In this document: positions 48,101 to 53,440 of the stretch, piece after piece
Position numbering within the stretch: position 1 is the first letter of the stretch
Layout: every line of letters starts with the position of its first letter
NCBI RefSeq assembly: GCF_022767005.1
Contig: NZ_JALEOV010000076.1
Span: forward strand, 1-53,440
Origin: Peptoniphilus sp.
GTDB lineage: Bacteria; Bacillota; Clostridia; Tissierellales; Peptoniphilaceae
DNA length: 53,440 nucleotides
Direction: 5' to 3'
Made by a program: the position numbers and the translations under genes
The notes under the pieces: model-generated
Database searches by the model: none
Seen by the model: only the letters and a program-made list of their open reading frames with translations
What the model was told of the DNA's origin: nothing

Positions 48101-48651
48101 TCAATCTTTTGCACTTCGTGAGATGTTCTAAATCCATCAAAGAAATGAACAAAAGGAACTCTACCTTTAATTGCAGACAAGTGAGCAACACCAGCTAAAT
48201 CCATTGCTTCTTGAACTGATCCTGATGCAAGAAGTGCAAATCCTGATGCTCTTGCTGCCATAACGTCTTGATGATCGCCAAAAATTGATAGTGCATGAGA
48301 TGCTAATGCTCTTGCTGCTACGTGGAATACTCCTGGAAGTAATTCCCCTGCAATCTTATACATATTAGGTAGCATAAGTAATAAACCTTGAGATGCTGTG
48401 TAAGTAGAAGTAAGTGATCCGGCTTGTAATGCGCCGTGAACAGCTCCTGCAGCTCCTCCTTCTGATTGTAACTCCTTAACCAATACTTCTTGTCCAAAAA
48501 TATTTTTTCTTCCTTGAGAAGCCCAAGCATCAATGTGCTCAGCCATTGGAGATGATGGAGTTATAGGGTAAATACAAGCAACGTCAGAAAACGCATAGGC
48601 TACATGAGCGGCTGCTTCATTACCATCCATTGTTTTAAATGTTTTAGCCAT
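45118..48651 (-). CDS. nifJ: Pyruvate:ferredoxin (flavodoxin) oxidoreductase
   Basis: 1177 residues, the single-chain homodimeric form. It converts pyruvate and CoA to acetyl-CoA and CO2 with reduced ferredoxin, the core of anaerobic fermentation. Domains in order: alpha-type TPP domain (from AYAFSDVACIYPITPSSPMAEH), domain with GFGSDGTVGANKSAIK, gamma domain, two [4Fe-4S] motifs CIQCNQCSLVCP and CTGCGNCAQVCP (about 680-760), the CAGCGE cluster ligands and TPP site GGDGWAYDIGYGG with DTEVYSNTGGQ (about 960-1000). GGGAGG site before the ATG. Single-gene unit with its own promoter and terminator. Confidence 0.98.
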   Translation of the reverse strand: MAKTFKTMDGNEAAAHVAYAFSDVACIYPITPSSPMAEHIDAWASQGRKNIFGQEVLVKELQSEGGAAGAVHGALQAGSLTSTYTASQGLLLMLPNMYKIAGELLPGVFHVAARALASHALSIFGDHQDVMAARASGFALLASGSVQEAMDLAGVAHLSAIKGRVPFVHFFDGFRTSHEVQKIEVLNYEDLEKLVDKEAIKEFKERALNPNGPQVRGTAQNPDIYFQEIEASNKYYTNIVGITENYMKEISKLTGREYNLFNYYGAKDATNIIVAMGSVTETIEEVVDYLNARGEKTGLVKVHLYRPFSIEHLMKAIPETVERIAVLDRTKEKGAAGQPLYLDIRDAFYESDKKPLIVGGIYGLGSKDTNPTDILSVFDNLKEDKPKNDFTVGIIDDVTNKSLPIKQVITTEPEGTIRCKFWGFGSDGTVGANKSAIKIIGDNTDMYAQGYFDYDSKKSGGVTMSHLRFGKNKITSTYLLTETDFISCSKQSYVYSYDLLRGLKKGGKFLLNTIWNEEELDEHLPGYMKKYIADNEIEFYTINATKIAAEVGLGGRTNMVMQAAFFNLSQVLPLDEAVKLLKEAIVKDYGAKGDDIVKMNYAAVDRGIDALKKIEVKDSWKNADTTKDFKIDGAPDFINNILIPMNRQEGNDLPVSAFVDMPDGTFPAGTSRYEKRGIAVNVPHWKIENCIQCNQCSLVCPHAVIRPFLADKEEMANAPEGFETKKAIGKGLENYEYRMQISPLDCTGCGNCAQVCPAKEKALVMSPFENEIDVQAANWEYASEHIKSKEENIEPNNFKNSQFQTPYLEFSGACAGCGETPYVKLVTQLFGDRMSIANATGCSSIWGGSAPSMPYCTDDCGNGPSWANSLFEDNAEYGYGMAVSQEQTRNRIENLMKEFIELNVDKDANDAFNAWIEGKDDYKTSKAASANVLKVLDKKFGNEKADDIIETLQSLERFLIKKSQWIIGGDGWAYDIGYGGLDHVLASGENINVLVLDTEVYSNTGGQASKATPTAAIAQFAAAGKLTKKKDLGLMATTYGYVYVAQIALGADKNQAFKAIKEAEAYDGPSLIIAYAPCINHGIRVGMGFSVEEEKKAVETGYWHLYRFNPELKAQGKNPFILDSKEPTKPFRDFLDGEVRYTSLKKLFPERAEKLYEVAEENAKERYASYVTRSEEE

Positions 48652-48702
48652 ATTATCCTCCCATTATTAATAATATAAATATAAACTAACCATACTCTTT
48701 AT

Positions 48703-48731
48703 ATTATAGAACTTAATTTAATAAATTTCAA
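48703..48731 (-). promoter_or_regulatory. Promoter of pyruvate:ferredoxin oxidoreductase
   Basis: Minus strand TTGAAA (48726-48731), 17-base spacer, TATAAT (48703-48708), about 50 bases before the ATG. Confidence 0.75.
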
Positions 48732-48775
48732 TAATATTATTAATAAATCAGCTTAAATAATTGAAAACAGCGAAC

Positions 48776-48793
48776 TGTGAAAGACGTTTCATA
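48776..48793. promoter_or_regulatory. Palindrome resembling a Rex redox operator
   Basis: TGTGAAA-GACG-TTTCATA, an imperfect inverted repeat (6 of 7 pairs), 45 bases upstream of the -35 of the pyruvate:ferredoxin oxidoreductase gene. Rex sites have the form TTGTGAAANNNNTTTCACAA. The match is partial and its position upstream of the promoter is not the usual repressor place. Confidence 0.3.
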
Positions 48794-48847
48794 TTGTGGA
48801 ATTATATATTTTTTAAAATTTTTTTATTTATTATTAATAAAAATAAA

Positions 48848-48871
48848 TAAGAGAGCTAATATGCTCTCTTA
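48848..48871 (-). terminator. Terminator after hprK
   Basis: TAAGAGAGC / GCTCTCTTA perfect 9-bp stem with 6-base loop, then TTTATTTTTATT on the minus strand, starting a few bases past the hprK stop codon. Confidence 0.85.
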
Positions 48872-48874
48872 AAT

Positions 48875-49786
48875 CTAATCTACTTTTTTTAACATTCTCT
48901 CATTAAGAGCTAATGCTGGATTATATCCCAATTCCTTTTGTTTGTAGTTTTTTGTAGCAACCTCTATAATAAGTGCAGTGTGTCTTCCTGGTTTTACTGG
49001 TATATCAAACTTAACTACATCAATGCCCAAAATATTTTGGTAATTATTGTCAAGTCCAAGTCTTTCATATTCCTTTGACTCGTCCCAATCTTCTAAATTT
49101 ACTACAACTTCTATTGCCTTTTCTTCCATTACAAAACCAATTCCAAACATTTTTTGAATATCAATAATGCCAACTCCTCTTATTTCCATAAAATATTTTG
49201 TAATGTCTGGAGATTTTCCAATTAACTTTTTGTCCATATTTTTTATAATTACAGAGTCATCAGAAATTAGCCTTGCGCCATTTGAAATTAAATCAAGAGC
49301 AGTTTCACTTTTTCCAATTCCACTTCTTCCAGTAATAAGTACGCCGATTCCAGAGATGTCAAGCAAAACTCCGTGCATTCTCATAGTAGGTGCCAATGCT
49401 TCGTCAACTAAAGATATAATTTTACTGAAAATTTTTGATGTAGTGTCTGGACTTCTAACTATGGTTACATTATGTTTTTTAGCCAAAATTTTTGCTTGTG
49501 GAAAAATAAAATTATTTCTTGAAAATACGACTACTGGAATATTGTACTTAAATAATTTCTCAAGTGTAGAATATTTTTCTTCATCGTCTAGCGAATTTAT
49601 ATAATGCCATTCTTGAGTTCCAATAAGCTGAATTCTATCTTTGACAAATTTCGCATAATATCCGCACAATTGTAATCCCGGTCTATTTATGTCGCTATTT
49701 ATAATTTCAATCTCTTTATAATCAGTAGACTCATGAATAATTTCTAAATTTAATTCATCTACTATATATTTTAATTTAACTCCCAT
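48875..49786 (-). CDS. hprK: HPr kinase/phosphorylase
   Basis: About 303 residues from the ATG at 49784-49786, with AGGAGAAC upstream; a longer frame starting 16 codons earlier lies in the uvrC end. It phosphorylates HPr at Ser46 to signal sugar status in Gram-positive bacteria. Motifs: MHGVLLDISG (His138), P-loop ITGRSGIGKSETALDL (153-160), and the HprK signature MEIRGVGIIDIQ. It overlaps uvrC by 11 bases. Confidence 0.96.
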   Translation of the reverse strand: MGVKLKYIVDELNLEIIHESTDYKEIEIINSDINRPGLQLCGYYAKFVKDRIQLIGTQEWHYINSLDDEEKYSTLEKLFKYNIPVVVFSRNNFIFPQAKILAKKHNVTIVRSPDTTSKIFSKIISLVDEALAPTMRMHGVLLDISGIGVLITGRSGIGKSETALDLISNGARLISDDSVIIKNMDKKLIGKSPDITKYFMEIRGVGIIDIQKMFGIGFVMEEKAIEVVVNLEDWDESKEYERLGLDNNYQNILGIDVVKFDIPVKPGRHTALIIEVATKNYKQKELGYNPALALNERMLKKVD

Positions 49787-51638
49787 TTTTTGTTCTCCTA
49801 AAATGTTCATAAAGTGAATTAGCACTTTTTTCATTCATTGATTCAACTTCTAAAAGCTCTTCCACGCTTGCATTTTTTATTTTGTCAATGGATTTAAAAT
49901 GTTTTAACAAGTTCTCTTTTCGCTTAGGTCCAATCATTTTTATGTCATCAAGTTCGGACTTAAACATTGTTTTTGACCTTAAATTTCTGTGATAATTTAT
50001 AGCAAATCTATGGGCTTCTTCTTGAATTTTGTAAATCATTTTATAAGCTCTAGAATTCAAGTCAACATTATATTCTTCATTATTGTAAATAATTCCACGA
50101 GTTCTGTGAAAATCATCCTTTACAAGCCCACAAATTTCTAATTTTAAATTTAGTTTATCCAAAATTTCCTTTGCAGCGTTTACTTGACCTTTTCCGCCGT
50201 CCATCATTATTAAATCCGGAAAATTTGAAAAAGATGTATTCTTATCCCTTTTCTTTTCTTCAACACCTCTTGTAAATCTTCTCTCTATTACCTCTTTTAA
50301 GCTTGAATAATCATCAGGACCAATTACATTTTTAATTCTAAACTTTCTATAATCACTTTTTTTAGAATCTCCATCTTCAAATACAACCATGGATCCTACA
50401 GATTCAACGCCAGAAATATTAGAAATATCGTAGGCTTCAATACGTCTTGGAGTATCACTTAGTCCAATTAAGTTTTTTATTTCTTCAAGTGCCAACTTAT
50501 TTGATTCTGCACGCTTTTTATATTTGTCCCCATATTTTTCAATCATATCAAGAGCATTTCTCTTCACCATTTTAATTAATTCTTTTTTATCGCCCTTTAT
50601 AGGAACAGTTATTGTAACTTTGTTCCCTCTTTTTTCTGAAAGCCAATCTTCTAAAACTTTAGCATCCATTGGTTTATCTTCAATAATAATTTCCTTTGGA
50701 ATATAACTTGCTCCAATATAAAATTGTTTTAAAAATGAAGAGAAAATTTCATCATAACTGTCATTGTAATAATCTCTTATCATATAGTGCTCTCTGCCAA
50801 TAATTTTTCCCTTTCTAAAAAAGAAAATTTGAATTAATACTTCTTCTATCCCCTTTGCAAGAGCAATAATGTCTTTATCATCACGAGCTTCTGGATCACT
50901 TATAAGTTGTCTTTCCTTTAAATATTCTAAATTTTTAATTCTATCACGAATGTCTGCAGCATTTTCGTAATCCAAATTTCTTGAATAATCCATCATCTTT
51001 TCGTGAAGCTTATCTAGTAATTTGTTATTAGAACTAGATAAAAAGCTCAAAACTTCATCAACCATTATATTGTAATCCTCGTCCTTTACATTGCCTATAC
51101 AAGGCCCAAGGCATTTTCCAATATAATAATTAAGACATGGTCTGTAACTCTTTTCTTCAACATTTTCAAGATTTAAGTTGCAAGTTCTAAGAGGATAAAT
51201 CCTTTCAAAAGTTTCTATTGATCCATTTACAGCAAAAACATCTGGATAAGGTCCAAAATATTTTGCCCCATCCTTTAATATTCTTCGAGTTTTTATAACT
51301 CTAGGAAATCTTTCATTTAGCATTACCTTGATATACGGATATTGTTTATCATCACGCAAAAGGATATTGTATTTTGGAAGATTATCCTTAATTAAATTTG
51401 ACTCAAGTACAAGGGATTCCACTTCATTTTCAACTATAATATACTCAAAATCGTGAATTTTTGAGACCATGCTGGCAACTTTTTTTGAACTCTTTCCATA
51501 AGAACCAAAGTACTGTCTAACTCTTTTTCTAAGAGATTTAGCTTTTCCAACATAAATTATCTCATCTAATTCATTTTTCATTATATAAACTCCTGGTTTA
51601 TCAGGAAGTTTGTCAAGCCTTTCTCTTAAATCTATCAA
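49776..51638 (-). CDS. uvrC: UvrABC excinuclease subunit C
   Basis: 620 residues. It makes both cuts around a DNA lesion. GIY-YIG nuclease domain at the N-terminus (DKPGVYIMKNELDEIIYVGK), cysteine cluster near 150-180, UVR helix for UvrB (DYENAADIRDRIKNLE), the RNase H-like C-nuclease (RIEAYDISNISG, MMDGGKGQVNAA) and helix-hairpin-helix end (MIGPKRKENLLKHFKS). The start is TTG directly after the stop codon of the aminopeptidase gene. Confidence 0.97.
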   Translation of the reverse strand: MIDLRERLDKLPDKPGVYIMKNELDEIIYVGKAKSLRKRVRQYFGSYGKSSKKVASMVSKIHDFEYIIVENEVESLVLESNLIKDNLPKYNILLRDDKQYPYIKVMLNERFPRVIKTRRILKDGAKYFGPYPDVFAVNGSIETFERIYPLRTCNLNLENVEEKSYRPCLNYYIGKCLGPCIGNVKDEDYNIMVDEVLSFLSSSNNKLLDKLHEKMMDYSRNLDYENAADIRDRIKNLEYLKERQLISDPEARDDKDIIALAKGIEEVLIQIFFFRKGKIIGREHYMIRDYYNDSYDEIFSSFLKQFYIGASYIPKEIIIEDKPMDAKVLEDWLSEKRGNKVTITVPIKGDKKELIKMVKRNALDMIEKYGDKYKKRAESNKLALEEIKNLIGLSDTPRRIEAYDISNISGVESVGSMVVFEDGDSKKSDYRKFRIKNVIGPDDYSSLKEVIERRFTRGVEEKKRDKNTSFSNFPDLIMMDGGKGQVNAAKEILDKLNLKLEICGLVKDDFHRTRGIIYNNEEYNVDLNSRAYKMIYKIQEEAHRFAINYHRNLRSKTMFKSELDDIKMIGPKRKENLLKHFKSIDKIKNASVEELLEVESMNEKSANSLYEHFRRTKNGS

Positions 51639-53396
51639 TTATCTAATTACCTCTCTCGTTGACTCTCTTAAATAATCTAAAATTTCTCCCTCAAAAAATG
51701 GACTTAATTTTGCAAAAACTTCTTTATGATAAGAATTCAAAGCTTCTAATTGCCTATCTGTAAGTAAGTTTACATCAATTGCCTTTAGTTCAAAAGGGCA
51801 AAAAGAAATTGTCTTAAATTTATTAAATACCGAATCTACTGTTTTACAGTCAAAGACAACTCTCATAATATTTTCGATTCTTATACCATATTTATTTTCT
51901 TTATAAACTCCCGGCTCATTTGATACAATCATATTCTCTTTCATTCTGACTGCAGGGGCTCTTGGCGAAATCCTCTGTGGTCCCTCGTGAACTGAAAGCA
52001 CAAACCCAATTCCATGACCTGTGCCACATTTGTAATCTAATCTTTCTTGCCACAATGCATACCTTGCAATTCCATCTAAAGCTAAATCATATGTCCCCTT
52101 TAAGAAAACTGCATCCATTAAGTTTATGTGACTCTTCAAAGTTAAAGTGTAATCATGAATTTCTTCATCTGTGAGTTCACCCATGGCAATAGTTCTTGTT
52201 ATGTCCGTTGTTCCAGAATAATATTGCCCACCTGAATCTACAAGATAAAAACCTTTAGGCTCAATTATAGATTCATTTTCCTTAGTTGCATGATAGTGCA
52301 TCATTGCAGCATTTGCTCCATAGGCAGAAATTGTCTCAAAAGAATTTGAAATATATAGTGGATCTTCAGCACGAAGACTGTCAAGTTTCATTGCAGCTTC
52401 ATATTCACCAATTTTATTTTCTGCATTTTCTTTCAACCAATAAATGTATTTAAATAATGCAACTCCATCTCTAATATATGTTTCTTCAAGATTTTTTATT
52501 TCAACATCATTTTTAATTGATTTTAAATTTTCAGAAATGTTATTGCCGAAAATTATTTCATTTTTATTGCAAATAGATTTATAAATTCTTTCGTTAATAG
52601 AATTTGGATCTAAATAAATTTTTTTATATTCATAATTCTTTAAATAATAATAAAATTCAGAATAATCTCTTAATTCAGCTACTTTACAAATATCTTTTTC
52701 AATTTTTCTTGTCTTAGTTTTGTCTGTAAATAAAGTAACTTTGTCCTTTTCAATAATCATAAAAGAAATCAATACTGGAGTATCCTTTATGTCCATTCCA
52801 CGAATGTTTAGTGTCCATGCAATATCAACAAGTGAAGAAACTATGGTTAAATCAACTTTTTTACTATCTAAAATCTTTCTAATTTCAGAAATTTTTTCAT
52901 TAGCAGATTTCCCAGCGTATTTTACATCAAGTAAAGAAGCATCATCACTTGGAAGAGGACATCTATCTTTCCAAAGTCCTCCAATTAAGTCAATGTCAAT
53001 GATTTTTACATCTTTTTCCCTTATTTTTTGCGACAAAAAGATAAAACTTTCATGAGAAAAATATTCTGCATTAATTCCAAGAGTTTCTCCGTCTTTAATA
53101 TTTTCTGAAACCCAATCGTCGTAATTTAAAACCCCATCTAAACCTTGTTTTTTAAGTTCAAAACCAAAATTTTTGATTTCCCTTGCGGCCTGGATAAAAT
53201 ATCTTCCATCAGTCCAAAGATATGCCTCATCCATAGTTATAACTGCCGTCCCCTGCGAACCAGTAAATCCCGTTACAAATTCCAATTCCTTAAAATAATC
53301 TGGAAGGTATTCTGAACCATGAGGGTCCTTAGTTGGAATAATATAAAAATCTATATTTTTTTCTTTCATTATATTTCTAATTTCATTTAAAATCAC
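51639..53396 (-). CDS. Xaa-Pro aminopeptidase (M24B, aminopeptidase P)
   Basis: About 585 residues, the long three-domain form with two creatinase-type N-terminal domains and a pita-bread C-terminal peptidase. Metal ligands are in VDSGGQYYSGTTDITRT (two Asp), GHGIGFVLSVHEGP (His), NEPGVY (Glu) and GIRIENIM (Glu). It releases N-terminal residues preceding proline. The start is probably GTG at 53394-53396 behind AGGATGTGAT; the frame extends ten codons further to another GTG at 53426. Upstream control lies off the window. Confidence 0.94.
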   Translation of the reverse strand: MILNEIRNIMKEKNIDFYIIPTKDPHGSEYLPDYFKELEFVTGFTGSQGTAVITMDEAYLWTDGRYFIQAAREIKNFGFELKKQGLDGVLNYDDWVSENIKDGETLGINAEYFSHESFIFLSQKIREKDVKIIDIDLIGGLWKDRCPLPSDDASLLDVKYAGKSANEKISEIRKILDSKKVDLTIVSSLVDIAWTLNIRGMDIKDTPVLISFMIIEKDKVTLFTDKTKTRKIEKDICKVAELRDYSEFYYYLKNYEYKKIYLDPNSINERIYKSICNKNEIIFGNNISENLKSIKNDVEIKNLEETYIRDGVALFKYIYWLKENAENKIGEYEAAMKLDSLRAEDPLYISNSFETISAYGANAAMMHYHATKENESIIEPKGFYLVDSGGQYYSGTTDITRTIAMGELTDEEIHDYTLTLKSHINLMDAVFLKGTYDLALDGIARYALWQERLDYKCGTGHGIGFVLSVHEGPQRISPRAPAVRMKENMIVSNEPGVYKENKYGIRIENIMRVVFDCKTVDSVFNKFKTISFCPFELKAIDVNLLTDRQLEALNSYHKEVFAKLSPFFEGEILDYLRESTREVIR

Positions 53397-53440
53397 AAAA
53401 TCACATCCTAAGTTATATATTATCACAAGAGGAAAATAGG

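Overview
The window comes from the chromosome of a low-GC, AT-rich anaerobic Firmicute. The gene set fits the Tissierellia/Peptoniphilaceae (Peptoniphilus or Anaerococcus type): a single-chain pyruvate:ferredoxin oxidoreductase, the clostridial SCIFF peptide with its radical SAM maturase, the clostridial ruvCAB-queA-tgt-yajC order, the plsX-acpP-rnc-smc-ftsY and ylxM-ffh-rpsP-khpA-rimM-trmD-rplS blocks, and frequent TTG starts. The genus is an inference from gene content. No rRNA, tRNA or CRISPR array was seen, and no stretch over 300 bases lacks a gene.

Layout. 1-212: C-terminal end of a tyrosine recombinase on the plus strand, the only mobile-element trace. 293-6478 (minus): der-plsY-gpsA, then an HlyD-like membrane protein, ylmE, sepF and ylmH, a lipid-precursor and cell-division cluster. 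6587-7836 (plus): a two-part ThrE-type exporter, the only complete plus-strand genes, convergent with the next unit through a shared terminator. 7833-13032 (minus): aspS, an RseC-like protein, two unknown membrane-anchored coiled-coil proteins and a TraB-family protein. 13178-21048 (minus): recJ, rel, dtd, a metallo-beta-lactamase-fold hydrolase, hemZ and a divergent MurE-like ligase. 21237-28520 (minus): ruvC-ruvA-ruvB-spoIID-like-queA-tgt-yajC-scfA-scfB.

28559-32805 (minus): four genes (an unknown protein, asnA, a zinc phospholipase C-like protein, a GH18 hydrolase) separated by hairpins or a promoter. 32874-36747 (minus): ylxM-ffh-rpsP-khpA-rimM-trmD-rplS (protein targeting and ribosome maturation). 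37039-44945 (minus): plsX-acpP-rnc-radical SAM-smc-ftsY. 45118-48651: pyruvate:ferredoxin oxidoreductase alone, with its own promoter and terminator. 48875-53396: aminopeptidase P-uvrC-hprK.

Most of the window is conserved housekeeping. The less ordinary parts are the Mur ligase lacking the usual MurE signatures, the 48-residue SCIFF peptide gene between yajC and its maturase, the two unknown membrane proteins after aspS, the HlyD-like protein inside the division cluster, the aspS leader hairpin without T-box consensus, and a hairpin that buries a ribosome binding site and has a -10 element in its loop. I did not find a clearly new multi-gene defence or mobile system.
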